In this document: positions 12,088 to 23,340 of the stretch, piece by piece | How positions within the stretch are numbered: position 1 is the first letter of the stretch | Layout of the letters: each line of letters begins with the position of its first letter | Assembly: GCA_014218235.1 (NCBI GenBank) | Contig: CM024759.1 | Coordinates: 10,308,712-10,372,711 of the forward strand | DNA: 64,000 nucleotides | Source of the DNA: Colocasia esculenta | Taxonomy: Eukaryota > Streptophyta > Magnoliopsida > Alismatales > Araceae | Direction: 5' to 3' | Made by a program: the position numbers and the translations under genes | Notes under the pieces: model-generated | What the model was told of the DNA's origin: nothing | The model's database searches: none | Seen by the model: the letters and a program-made list of their open reading frames with translations, nothing else

Positions 12088-14080
12088 CTCTACGGTACCA
12101 CCCACTCAGTCAAAGAAAGGACCTAAGATCCCATGAAGGCACTCAACCAGAAGATGGACTACTTCATTGATCTCATTATGATCCAAGTCATCAATGAAAG
12201 GGTGAAATTTATAACCAAGCCGTGTGGACCATGTCTGCCTTGAGCATTGAGAGTTGCTTTACTATGTGAGGAGGGAAATTGTATCGCATGGAAGGTGATA
12301 GTCGGGCCACCCAACTTGACCAACCCATTCCAAAATCTAAAACATCCTCCAACAAAGGAAGAGCTTGCCAAACTCCTCAGCTATGTCATTTGAAGGAAGT
12401 TCGGGAGAGCCAAGCCCCACAATGCCCATCTCTAGAAAGGATTGTAGCTAAATTCCATTAAAAGTTTGAGGAATAGGGACACTAGCTAGACACACTTCGG
12501 GGACCTGAAGGGGGACACTATGGATAAAGAAGGTGTTGCCTCCCCCTTATATCCTTGCATCTTAGAGGCTCCCCTGCCAACATGACTCTAGATGTTTGCA
12601 GTGCTATTGTCTAATGGGTCTTTGCCACTACTCTAGTAGAGAGAGCCCAGGTTTAGTTCAAAACCTTGCTCCAAAAATCCATAAGGAGTCTGATAGATGG
12701 GGAGACTCTTCAATGAGCACTTTGTTGGAGGGGCGCAATAGTCGAAGATTGCAGCTAGGCTACTAGCACTAAAGTAGGCTCAGGATGAGCCTTTATGAGC
12801 CTTCGTGATGTGGTTTTACACTGAAGCAATGAATATTCTCCATCTCAGCATCACTCTGTCGTCACTACTCTCGCGCAAAGAACCAAGGATCCAATCCTCC
12901 AAAATGCCCTGGTATTGCAACCATTGACAACCCTTTCCACACTTATCCCTTTGGCCTTTTCCCATGTTGAGTGCGAGGAAGTGGTGCAACATTATAGCAC
13001 TTCTAGAGGGAGATAGAGACAGGAAGAGAGCAGTTGAGCATCCACCACATCTTGATGGTAAAAGAGGATGGCATGATAAGAAGAGGGAGCTAGCTCCCAA
13101 GTTTGAGCATTACACTCCCCTCACAACTTTGATCTATGAGATCCTCTGGGAGATCTAGGACCAAGAGTACATGAACTAGCCCTCACCTCTCAAAACAAAT
13201 CCAAAGCATCACAACAAGCAAAAATACTACAAGTTCCACTATGACTATGGATACACCATAGAAGAGTGCTGTCAACTAAAGGACGAGCTAGAATCCCTAT
13301 TTCCAAGAAATATATGGCACATAACTTGCCCCCGAAGCCAACGATAATAATCCCATGAGTTGAGATCAACAACATCTCTGGAGGAATGGCCATGGGGAAA
13401 AGTAACCACTAAGGATAGAAGTGACACGTGTGCAAGGTCTACCAGGTAGACCACAAGCTGATAGAGTCCTCAACGTTTGGGGAAAGGGAGCTCATAGTGT
13501 TCATAGAAAGGACTTGCAAGGGGTGATAATTCCTTGTAAGGATGCTCTTGTAATTATGACAGTCATGAATTGCTACATCATAAAAAGATTCCTCATAGAT
13601 AATGGAAGTGCTTTGAATGTACTATCGTATGATTATTTTCTGAAGATGGGAGAAGACCATCGTGCCTCAAGCCTTCCATAATCCTATTGTGCAAGTTTAT
13701 AGGGCATCAATCATACATGGAGGGACTCATCAACCTCCTAGTCATTCTTGGGAGCCTACCATGGTCGCGGGCTTTCACTACAACCTTCACTGTGGTCAAC
13801 AGGATGAGCTCCTATAGCGCCATATTAGGTAGAGGAATCATCGGAAAGATCTGAGCAGCATCATCAACTTTTCACTTGAAGATCAAGTTCCCACCTTGGA
13901 GGGAATGGGCAAGAAGCTGGGAGACTAGGTCGAAACTTGAAGATGCTACCTCCTTTCCACATAGCTAGAGGACAAGAAGGTCAAATAAATAGGAGTTGCC
14001 AAGAAGTTAGTTGAGCCTTTGCCCAACAGAATGCCAATAAAAGAACTGCTAAATATATAGCTTTAGGTTGACCCTCCCAT
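11889..14080 (+). pseudogene. Ty3/gypsy (Tat-type) gag-protease remnant
   Basis: Starts with a degraded primer site TTGGCACCATCTATGGGAA at 11889, then a gag-like ATG at 11924. At about 13210-13300 a translated stretch reads YYKFHYDYGYTIEECCQLKD, resembling the Cys/His region of Tat-type gag. At 13530-13660 the frame around LIDNGSALNVL matches the retroviral-type aspartic protease active site (D-N-G-S in place of D-S/T-G). Further on, SAILGRGIIGKI and a following Phe-Pro-rich stretch fit the conserved post-active-site region. Multiple stops and frameshifts break it; several stops are TAG where family members have Gln or Trp. Nothing recognisable as reverse transcriptase follows. Confidence 0.7.
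12047..12085. repeat. Poly(C) tract of 39 bases
   Basis: An uninterrupted run of 39 C inside the gag remnant. Its exact length may be a sequencing or assembly estimate. Confidence 0.9.
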
Positions 14081-14339
14081 ATATGTGTGGCCACATGTAT
14101 TCCTTTACGCTACTTAAAGAGGGGATCTGCCATTAATGAGAAAGATTTTGTGCTTGCCTCATGTAGATTGGTATGTAGTCTCATGAGCCCCACTCATATG
14201 TGTTTTAGCAAGTATCTGCCCATCTTAAAATAAATGGAAAATATTTTTCACTATTAATTAATTGGAGGGATTGGGAGGGGTGTGGTGGTATTCATAATTA
14301 CTTGGTATTTAGATTTGGATAAGATTTCTTAATAGAAAA

Positions 14340-14512
14340 ATACTTAATGCTCTCCGAGGAGGGTAATAAAAGTGATGTCCTCCAAACAATCCTATTGGTT
14401 GAAGGGCAATAAATGCTTCTCTCTCTCTCTCTCCCTTTTCAACCAATAAAATTACTTATAGGGCAACCAAGTCATCTTTATTGCCCTCCTTGGAGAGTAC
14501 TGAGCATTTCTC
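14340..14512. mobile_element. Foldback MITE
   Basis: The left half (CTCTCCGAGGAGGGTAATAAA) and right half (TTTATTGCCCTCCTTGGAGAG) are near-perfect inverted repeats. A second internal pair (ATTGGTTGAA and TTCAACCAAT) flanks a CT tract, so almost the whole 170-bp element can fold into one hairpin. No coding capacity. Superfamily not assigned. Confidence 0.75.
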
Positions 14513-14891
14513 TTCTCAATAATATCACACATAAGTCGTCTAAGGGCCCTTTTAATAATCTAATAACTTATCGATGGATGAATGATCTATAGATAAGATA
14601 TCAGAATTTATGAAGTTTTTAATTTGGTAGATAAAATTATCAAGGTTGATAATCTTATCATACTTGAGAGATCAGCGAGGTAGAATTATCAAGATTTATA
14701 AATATTTGTTGATGATAAAATCTTAATAAACTATTTGTGTTACCAAATCACATATCAAATTAACATATCTAATAACAAGCAGTTATCAAGATTTATCAAG
14801 TTATAAAAGTAGGCATAAATCTTTAGTTCATCCATAAATACAACGTAAGAGATGTCGAGGATGTAGAGATACGAACAAGAATGATGATAAG
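14513..14891. other. AT-rich spacer with no recognisable gene
   Basis: Contains many TTATCAAGATTTAT-like words in both orientations, possibly an old MITE, with no clear ends. Confidence 0.3.
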
Positions 14892-15975
14892 ACACATGAA
14901 TAAAGTAGATATTGTCAGGAACCTCTTTCCCACCTACTCTCAACCACCCCTCTCCTCTTTGTAGAAGTAGGGCTTTTGCCGATCTCTCCTCTGGAGATCG
15001 CAAGAGGTCCTCATCGCTATAGAGGTCCCCTCTATGACAATTTTATCACCGTTCTCCTGTGAGCACTCTTTGGGTGGGGGGAGCATATCCCCTCCCTATT
15101 ACGATCCATGTCCAACTTCTTCCCTTCCCGCTTTGCCTCTAGCCCCTTTTTCCCTTTCTTGATGGTCCACTATCTCCCTTGTTGTTCCTGTTTACATCTT
15201 CTGTCTCAATGCCTCTCTCCTCCAGTCTCTTTTTCTTGATCCCCATCTTGCCGCACCACTTGCATCGTAGTTCACTTCAACACCCTCTTCCTCCCTGCTT
15301 GTCACAACCTACCTTCCACCTACTTCTTCATATATTCCTTCCCCTTTCTCAGTCTCGATAATCTCCTCTACCTTAATCCCCTAGGGACAGGTTCCCCTTT
15401 TGTCTTGAGGAGATTTATTTCTCCTTCTTTTGAACTCTGTGGGTTTTCCCTTTGGTTATTCATCTCACATTAGAGGTTTCTTATCCGACCATCTTCAGGA
15501 TCTCTCTTCTTTGGCTTACCTGCGTGTTGATGAGTCGTCGAGATATCTATTTGTGACTGTCTATTTATGGAGCCCTTGTAGAGTTTCAGATTTAGCTCGT
15601 AGTTTAAAAATCATTTGCACAACTGTTCAGTCTGTGCGTCTTCCGAACAATCTTTATCAATGTGCTGCGCAAAGGTATTGCAGCCTTTCTCCTCGAATGA
15701 TGGACCTCATCTTGACTTCTCTTTGACAATGCTTGGACTTCGTTCAAAAGTGCTTGATCCTGTATGTTGGTTTAGAATAGTGTGCCCTATTTGTGTGGGA
15801 TACTTCTCTATCTTGTCTCAAATGGGCATTTATATGATCTACTATATTTTCTTTGTTACTCCATTTAGATCGGGAGTCCTCTCCCATGTAATGTATTATA
15901 TAATTAATCTGTTTAGCTAAACAATTGGAGCTTCATGCTCCCTTTGCTTGTCCAAAAAAAAACACATGAATAAAG
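14892..15975 (+). mobile_element. Retroposed insertion with poly(A) tail and 14-bp target duplication
   Basis: The 14-mer ACACATGAATAAAG occurs at 14892-14905 and again at 15962-15975, directly after a poly(A) run (15954-15961). The enclosed 1.05 kb begins in CT-rich sequence and ends TTGCTTGTCC before the A-tail. This is the signature of LINE-type target-primed reverse transcription. The cargo has only short open frames (for example 15430-15726, 98 codons) and shows no reverse transcriptase motif. It could be a 5'-truncated LINE 3' end, a long SINE or a processed pseudogene. Confidence 0.8.
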
Positions 15976-18779
15976 ATGCCCATTCATTTACTAGTCATGA
16001 GGAACCGGGGACCAGAAGATAGGATGAATTCTCCGCCTATTTATCCCTAAAATTAAAGACATATTATTCAGTCGGACACGCCCTTATTCTAATTCCCCTT
16101 AACTCACCTAATTCACTAGATACAGCTCTTCTATTTAGAAAATGGAAAACCAAACCAAACATGATAAAAGCTTGTGTTATTCTAAGGAGCTAGGTTTACT
16201 AGGCTTAAAACCCCCCTCCCCTCTCCTCCCTTTTATTCCATTCGGTTATCAAAGTAGCCATCGAAAGAATAAGTCATTAAAAAAGAGAATAAGGATTTGC
16301 TGTTCTTTATTCCTCCTATGGATCTTGATATACTGTGTTGCAAATATAAAGTTATTCTCAAAACTTAGATATTGAGGGGACAACAATAATATTATATAAA
16401 GATAAACTTATTTTTAGATTTGTCGATATAGAAGAATTCTCAAATATATCTACACATATCGGTCTCACATAAGATAAGGTCACAAAAATCTTAATAGGAT
16501 AACATGAGGTCCACGATTAAAAGAATGGAAGTCTATTATGATATTATGCTGAAAATATAAAATCCTGCACCCCCAAAATATAGACATATTAAAGGGACAA
16601 ATATAATACTATATAAGACAAATTAATTAGAAGTCCCAATTAGATATTTGACTTATTTTTTAGTTTCTGACAGAACTGTAACTTATTACAGTAAGTATTA
16701 TTCTTTATTACAATATACGTTAAATTTTATTATAACAATGACTTCTCTTATTATAGTCAGAGACTGTTAATTAATTTATCCTATTATATAAAGATAAGTT
16801 CATTCTTCAATTTGTCGAGATGGGACAGTTCTCACACCAAACCAGAAATTCTGCCATCAAGTTTATGCAACATAGTGAGTGAGAGAGGGGAAGATGTAGT
16901 ATTAAGGCTCCCACTAGCAACAATCCGGATCACCGATCACATTAATTATTGGCTGTGAGAAGGGGCCGGGAAACGAAGCCACTAGTACTAGAATGCATGC
17001 CATCGGCATTTCCGAGTTGTTTCAAGTTACACAGTTTATAGTTTGGTTGAAACTTGTTTTATTTTCCCCAAAACTAGAGATCGTCGTTCACAAGAATTTG
17101 GTGAAAACCCTAAACTCTAAATTTTAAACCTTAAATTAGACGCAACTCGACTTTCCATTCTTATAATTAGTTGGACGTAGTTCACAAGAATTAGGTGAGA
17201 AGGGTGTCCGTTGAAACTTGATGTGAAGTGTGTCACCGAACTCCTACTTTATGTAATTAATTAGTTTATATGGGGTAATAAGATATAGGACACATGATAA
17301 GTTTTTATTAAAAGATAAATGAAACATGCCATTATATCATGCCTAGATAAATTTATTTCACTTTAATGGACCAATCATACGAGAGCGCGTTGCTGCACAA
17401 ATACTCGGCATAGAATCTCTTAAATTTACTATCATTTGACATAAATTTTTGACAATTACGATGGCAATAATATTTCTGTGCATGCCAATTGTAATCGGAA
17501 AGGAAATATGTGATTTTGTGATGAGAAATCACATCGTACTGTCTTAACTCAATACTATTCTATGGGATACAACAGTGACTGCTAAGAAATATTTCTTTGG
17601 AACATGGATTTTTTACAAATAAATTACGACTCTTTGAAAAATCTTTTAGGGCCGGCCCGTTATTTAGTATTGAGATAGATTGAGAATAAATTGAGAATAT
17701 TTTTAAATTTTTAAAAATATTTTTATTTTATTTTTGATATATCTCGATGTATCAAATATGATTTTAAAAATATGGAGAGTAAAACTTAGGGAAAGAGGAA
17801 TATCATAATTATAGTATTAGATCGATGCATGGCCTCCAGTGAGTTATATACGTACTCAACTCTTTTTACCATCATTGAGTTCATCCTCCACACCTGCACC
17901 CCGGCATGGACGTTGAGATTCTCCAACAAGTTTTGGGCCTCTTTAGATACAAATTATAAGATGTTAATCGTAAACATGTTTATAATAAATACATTTATCA
18001 TGAACATATTTTGTATTAATTCACATGTCCTATCTTTTCATAAACATAATTGTGTTCATGTCAAACTCATGCATCTATTTATAAACGGAGTTTCCGCTAT
18101 AGACCAGTTGTTAGAGTAGGTTTATAGAAAATGTTCTCTAGGGAGATTTTGAGTTAACTTATGATAAATCCACGTGAATTTATGGTAAATCTAATTTTTA
18201 GTTATACATATAAAAGCTATCTTGTAAAATAAAGTTATGGTGAATCTAAATGTGTTTATCATGTGCATCCAACCAACCGTTTGATTTGGGGCGCAAATGT
18301 GGGGTTCATCCATACAAATTAAATAAAATTGTGATTTGGTAAGCCAAATAAATTGCCAAAAAATCACTCTTCTCCTTGATATTTTTTTTTATTCCCTAAC
18401 TCATCATATCTATAATTCGTTTACTTATCCTACTAAGATACGATTTGTTTATGAAAATAGAAAGCGCTAGATCCGGATTATCTAATGTCCTATTACCACA
18501 AGAGACCCCAGAGCATGTGTGTACGTATTGCCCGAGTGACGAGCCAACCTCTTCTTTCTCACGCACGCATGGATATGGCTGTTGATGCATGGCATCTTTA
18601 ATCTGACTGAGATTCTCAGAAGCATTCACCATTTGAATAAAGAACAACCAAGACACCAGTTTTCAGTTCATATGTCTATGTACTAGACAAATGTGATGGG
18701 TAAATAGCTTCTGCAAAGTAAGATGGTTGGCAGCAGCTCAAGTAATTAATTAAAACTAAGATAGAATTGGTAATAAGTA
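15976..18779. other. AT-rich intergenic DNA
   Basis: No gene is supported. The similar phrases TATTATATAAAGATAAACTTATTTTTAG and related forms recur near 16390, 16600 and 16790, hinting at old MITE copies. GGGCCGGCCCG at 17650 is followed by palindromic A/T-rich sequence. The 96-codon frame at 17829-18119 has no recognisable domain and is probably chance. Confidence 0.4.
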
Positions 18780-19149
18780 TTTCTCTTCGGGTGGGGAGGG
18801 GGGGGGACAATTTTTTTTATTGTTTTTAAGTCTAACGTCAACTGAGATTGACGCAGCACCTTCAACGAAACTCGGTGGTTCTCCCGAGATGAAAGCCCTC
18901 ATAAATTTAACGCCGCAGTACTGTCCAAGGCCAGGCCCCACCGGGGATATGCCCGCACTCGTTCCCGCCATGGCCTGCTCTTCTTCTTCCTGCAACTCCG
19001 CACCAGACCTTCCATCCAGTGCCTTCTCTCCCTCCAACCCTCTCTCTCCCTCTTTCTGATCTCTTTCGCCTGCAAGTTCTGATCAAACGGAGACCTCTCT
19101 CTTTGTCGTACACAACGTATCCACTCGGTACGTAGCTTCTTCTACCACC
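18780..19149 (+). promoter_or_regulatory. Putative promoter and leader of an LHT-like first exon
   Basis: GC content rises sharply and the sequence becomes CT-rich (CTCTCTCCCTC, TTCTTCTTCC), typical of plant leaders, ending TTCTACCACC before an ATGG, a strong start context. No clear TATA box is seen close by. The transcription start is not determinable. Confidence 0.5.
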
Positions 19150-19203
19150 ATGGGAACACAAGCTCCGTCGCCTTCTGAGGACTATGTCAAGGATAAGACT
19201 AAG
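19150..19203 (+). CDS. Candidate first coding exon of an LHT-type transporter
   Basis: An ATG in excellent context (ACCACCATGG) opens 18 codons reading MGTQAPSPSEDYVKDKTK, then a consensus donor AAG|GTATGT. The MGTQAP start followed by a charged, Lys-rich stretch resembles N-termini of monocot LHT1-type transporters, which precede the conserved IDDWLPITSS block. It lies 5.2 kb upstream of the LHT gene on the same strand. The exon ends in phase 0, and in-frame AGs exist at 24480 and 24492, so splicing to the downstream gene would keep frame and give about 447 or 443 residues. It is either an alternative first exon or the remnant of a tandem duplicate. The intervening DNA shows no other LHT exon. 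The exon and donor are visible; splicing is inferred. Confidence 0.55.
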
Positions 19204-20785
19204 GTATGTACAGTGAGTTCTGCTCTCTCCTCTCTCTCTCTCTCTCTCTCTCCACAACAACTTTGGTGTTGGCTTGGATCCATCTATATGACATGGAAAT
19301 TGTGGCTCCTGTGTGTATGTGAAGTTGCTCATCGTTTAGGCTCTTGTTAACGGAGAGCTCCTTAAGTTCGCTTGTGTGAGTCCACTCAGATTTCGTAGAG
19401 CGAATGCACTGTGGATGCTGTTGCAGACATCCGGGTCCTCTCCAAATTTGAAGTTTTTTTTTTACTCTTTCGAGTTACATTTAAAAAAAAAGGGTCATAA
19501 GAAAAAGTATTCTTTTTTTGGTAACGAGAAAATTTCATCCTGTGTGATTTTGTGGACTTAAAAATTGGTGTTCGTGAAATTCAAAATCAAAATTTGGTAA
19601 CTCCTACTTTTCGTGTACCTATATTGCTCTTACCCCATTTGACCGAAAAAATTTCAAATCTACACATCTCGATGATTGTATGTAAATCAAATAAACACCC
19701 CCAAAAATCAAATTCGAAACCTCTTACTTTTAAGCAAGAGTTCTAACCGATCGACCCAATCGGAGACCTCAAGAAAAAGTGTTTTTGAGTATCAGTCTCG
19801 AAGAAGATTCATGTACTGTTTCAAATTAAGCCAAAGTTTTCAGCTTCCCCCCCCCCCCCCCCGTCTTTTTTGGGTTTCGTGTCTTTTTATATATATATAT
19901 ATATACCTTTTAGATAGATATGAGCGAGTCAAACAATAATATTACAAACTCTACCAATCAGGACCCTCCATAACCCTGGACTTTCCTTCAGCTAACAGAG
20001 GCGAAACCTGGTTAATAAAAGAGATCGTATGCACCATTCTGCTAACTCTTCTTGTGTCAGATATTCACAACATTGTATGAAACCTATTTTTGTCTGTGTG
20101 TTAAGATGGATTTGCCACCACAGACACCATTTGAGGGCGTCTAGCGCCTAGGGAATTGAGATTGTTCCACAAGCCTGCAGACAAGAAATTAGCTAGCCTC
20201 GATCAAATTTAGCAATTATTTTCCTTTTTTGGGGAGATGTTGTTGGGGAAAGACTTTATATCAAGGAAAATACTTCAAAATCTTATGAGATAGATATTTA
20301 TGTTGTACCCTCATCAATGAGGGCACAAAGGGATCGGTCTCACAGCACATTGTGAAACCCATCCTGTTCGAGACAAATAAAAATACGGATAAGAGAGGTG
20401 AAAATTAAAAAGTCCATCTCAAAAAAAAAAAAAAAAAAACCACCTCACTCCATACACAAGGTAGTTGCTACTCAACTTTACATTGTGGTAAGACACAGTA
20501 TGCTTTCGTAGAACAAATCATTCTCTTATATATATTAATAAATTTCTTAGTTTACCTTAAAAAAATACTTTCTTCATCTGGATTTTACGTGCTCATCATG
20601 CCTCACTGTGACATATAGATCAGCCGAGGGAAGGCTGACATGATCATCGCATTCAAGAAGGAAACCCCAGCTACACATTTCCAACAATGATTATTAGGCT
20701 TAGCATTTCCTTAATTGCATGCTATTAATTACCCTTCCACAGCTAGTGTAGCATTGATGATCATGATATCATATATATACATGTA
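19204..20785. other. Non-coding, simple-sequence-rich spacer or intron
   Basis: No gene. Contains CT repeats at 19229-19253, a 16-C run at 19847-19862, a TA run at about 19889-19905 and an A-run at 20420-20439. If exon 19150-19203 splices to the LHT gene, this is intronic. Confidence 0.5.
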
Positions 20786-20801
20786 TATAATAATAATAAT
20801 A

Positions 20802-20835
<34 letters not shown>

Positions 20836-20836
20836 T
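20786..20836. repeat. (TAA)n microsatellite
   Basis: About 50 bases of TAA/ATA trinucleotides with one interruption. Confidence 0.9.
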
Positions 20837-20993
20837 TTTAATAACAGTATTTGATAACACATCAATTAAAATACATCACAATCTCCTTATTTATGAGGTG
20901 CTTTTAACCTTTCCCTGACAATTGCTGAAGTGGCATATTTTCAATGATAATGTGATCACTTTAGTGTGTTAATAAATGGGGTTACAAAACAGT

Positions 20994-20997
<4 letters not shown>

Positions 20998-21029
<32 letters not shown>
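20998..21029. repeat. (TA)n microsatellite
   Basis: Sixteen TA dinucleotides in AT-rich DNA. A second TA run lies at 21319-21350, directly against the TRIM element. Confidence 0.9.
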
Positions 21030-21031
<2 letters not shown>

Positions 21032-21237
21032 TTGACATGACGAACCGCGCTGCTTGCTTCAGCGCTTTGGTTGATTTAACAGAGTTCAACCATAAAATTT
21101 AATATATATATCTATATAAAGCAATTTATTATCTGCATTGGACATAGGTGAGTATCTTTATGTTAGACACAAGCGAATAAAGTTCACAGTAATATAATGT
21201 CTACGAGCTCTACTCATATATATCTAAAGTATGTGAT

Positions 21238-21315
21238 ATATATATGTGACACTTGGAAACAATATACATGTATATTATATGTATTTTGATTCATTGGGTT
21301 AAAAATTTTCAAGTT

Positions 21316-21317
<2 letters not shown>
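21238..21317 (+). repeat. Direct repeat copy 1 (about 80 bp)
   Basis: ACACTTGGAAACAATATACA through ATTGGGTTAAAAATTTTCAA recurs with few changes at 22619-22696. The TRIM and the Helitron pair lie between the two copies. Confidence 0.8.
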
Positions 21318-21348
<31 letters not shown>

Positions 21349-21353
<5 letters not shown>

Positions 21354-21760
21354 TTTAGTCCCACATTGAAAGATAGTGAGAACAAGTGTGTGCTTATCAG
21401 TAAGAGTCTCACCTCTTCTCCCGAGTGAGCCCTTTTAAAAGACAAACCCCAAGCATGAGGACAATACCTCTTGGGAGGCACACTTAAATCACGTCTCTTT
21501 ATTGGCGCCGTCTGTGGGAACGAGCGAGAGGCCATGTGCCCTACTCGAGCGTCTCATCTTCATGAGACCCGCACACCCTTATCCTCACTGGGGGGCTGTG
21601 TAGAGGTATTCTTTAGTTCCACATTGAAAGATAGAGAGAACAAGTGTGTTCTTATCAGTAAGAGTCTCACCTCTTCTCCCGAGCGGGCCCTTTTAAAGGA
21701 CAAAATCCCAAGCATGAGGACAATATCTCTTGGGAGGTACACTTAAATCACGTCTCTTCA
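21349..21760 (+). mobile_element. TRIM (mini LTR retrotransposon) with Tat-type primer site
   Basis: Two near-identical repeats, LTR1 (about 21349-21501) and LTR2 (21597-21760, starting TGTGTAG and ending TTCA), flank 95 bp. Directly after LTR1 is TTGGCGCCGTCTGTGGGAA, the primer-binding and leader phrase of Tat-type gypsy elements. A purine-rich GGGGGG precedes LTR2. LTR1 lacks the first dozen bases of LTR2, where a TA microsatellite abuts. No coding capacity, so it must have been moved by another element's proteins. Confidence 0.8.
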
Positions 21761-21763
21761 ATA

Positions 21764-22187
21764 TCTATACTAATATAATATAACTCAGTCTTGGTGCTGC
21801 CACGTGGCTGCACCAGGACAATCTTATTCTCTCCATAACATCTCCCTCCCTATAAATAGAAATACTGATAATTTAAATGAATTAAATAATTATCTTCCTA
21901 CTTTCTCTCTCCAACTTTCTCTCCTATTAAACTTTCCCAAAATATATCTAAACTTTCAAAAAACTCTCAACCTCACTCTCACCCTTCTTAAACTAATAAA
22001 AATTTGCTAATATAATTTTCCTCTTTTTTCTTTCTCATTAAACATCTCTCCATTTCTAAAAACTCACGACTTTATTCAAAATCTATTTTCATAAATGATA
22101 AAAAATATTACCCTCATGTATACTACTTATAAAATTTATTAATTCAAATCTAACAATTTTCCGTGCAATGCACGGACATAGAACTAG
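21764..22187 (+). mobile_element. Non-autonomous Helitron 1 of tandem pair
   Basis: Starts TCTATACTAATATAATAT after an A and ends CTAG before a T, the A|T insertion rule of Helitrons. A short hairpin-forming palindrome (CCGTGCAATGCACGG, 22161-22175) sits 8 bp before the CTAG end, as expected. No Rep/helicase coding. It is 424 bp long and near-identical to the next copy. Confidence 0.85.
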
Positions 22188-22612
22188 TCTACACTAATAT
22201 AATATAACTCAGTCTTGGTGCTGCCACGTGACTACACCAGGACAATCCTATTATCTAAATAACATCTCCCTCCCTAAAAATAGAAATATCGGTAATTTAA
22301 ATGAATTAAATAATTATCTTCCTACTTTCTCTCTCCAACTTTCTCTCCTATTAAACTTTCCCAAAATATATCTAAACTTTCAAAAAACTCTCAACCTCAC
22401 TCTCACCCTTCTTAAACTAATAAAAACTTGCTAATATAATTTTTCTCTCTTTTCTTTCTCATTAAACATCTCTCCATTCCTAAAAACTCACGTCTTTATT
22501 CAAAATCTATTTTCATAAATAATAAAAAATATTACCCTCATGTATACTACTTATAAAATTTATTAATTCAAATCTTAACAATTTTTCGTGCAATACACGG
22601 GTATAGAACTAG
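22188..22612 (+). mobile_element. Non-autonomous Helitron 2 of tandem pair
   Basis: Begins TCTACACTAATATAATAT on the base after the CTAG of copy 1 and ends CTAG at 22609-22612, followed by T. Its terminal palindrome is slightly mutated (TCGTGCAATACACGG). It has the same internal sequence as copy 1 with scattered substitutions. The two short open frames (68 codons in each copy) are shared only because the copies are similar. Confidence 0.85.
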
Positions 22613-22618
22613 TATGCA

Positions 22619-22696
22619 TATATATATAACACTTGAAAACAAAATTCATGTATATTATATGGCATTTTGATTAATTGGGTTAAAAATTTCAAGTTG
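22619..22696 (+). repeat. Direct repeat copy 2 (about 80 bp)
   Basis: Second copy of 21238-21317, followed by a T-run. Nothing suggests a gene. Confidence 0.8.
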
Positions 22697-22905
22697 TTTT
22701 TTTTTTTTTTTGGTAAGAGGGACGTGCGGTTACTTGGAATCCAAGTCAAGTCTTGCCTGTGAAAATTTTCCAACAAGAGAAAAGAGAAAGGAAAATACTT
22801 AGTATACACTAAAATGTGTATACATGGGCACACACACAAAGAATGTGTGACTTTAATTTTTAAAGTTGAAAAAGTAGAGATGAGAGAATATTAAATAATA
22901 ATAGC

Positions 22906-23336
22906 CACTTTGGCAAATGGGTAGACTAACCCAGGGTAGACTAACCCAGTATAGTTTAACCCCAAAAAATACCTTTTTCACTTTGGGCGCTACTTTTGAG
23001 ATGGAGATGGGTTAACTCATTTTTTTTAGTCAACTATCATCTTTGACTCTATTTATTTTTATGTGAAGAAATAAAAAAATAAAAAAATATGACACATTTA
23101 ATAGAATAATATTTAAAATTTTATTACAATTTTTAAAAAAATAAAAAATAGTTACCTTTCTCTACCCTTCTCTACCCCTCTCTACCCCACCTCTTCATGT
23201 GGGGTAGACATACCCCCCGCTACCCTGGGTTAGCGGGGGTACCCCGGGGTAACTCTACCCCGCTTCCCAAAACTGGGCATGGGAGTTAACCCGCGGTACC
23301 CCTCCTTACCCCCGGGTTACCCCCTATACCAAAGCG
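22906..23336. mobile_element. MITE 1 of a related tandem pair
   Basis: Starts CACTTTGGCAAATGGGTA and ends TATACCAAAGCG, giving imperfect terminal inverted repeats around C(A/G)CTTTGG. The interior has GGGTTA/TAACCC words and a T-rich core with TTTTTTAGTCAACT and CTTTGACTC, also found in the neighbouring element. Non-coding; superfamily not assigned. Confidence 0.6.
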
Positions 23337-23340
23337 ACCG

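Noticed and set aside
21804..22434. Two similar 68-codon proteins as a gene pair
   Set aside because: They are the same chance frame in two copies of a non-coding Helitron.
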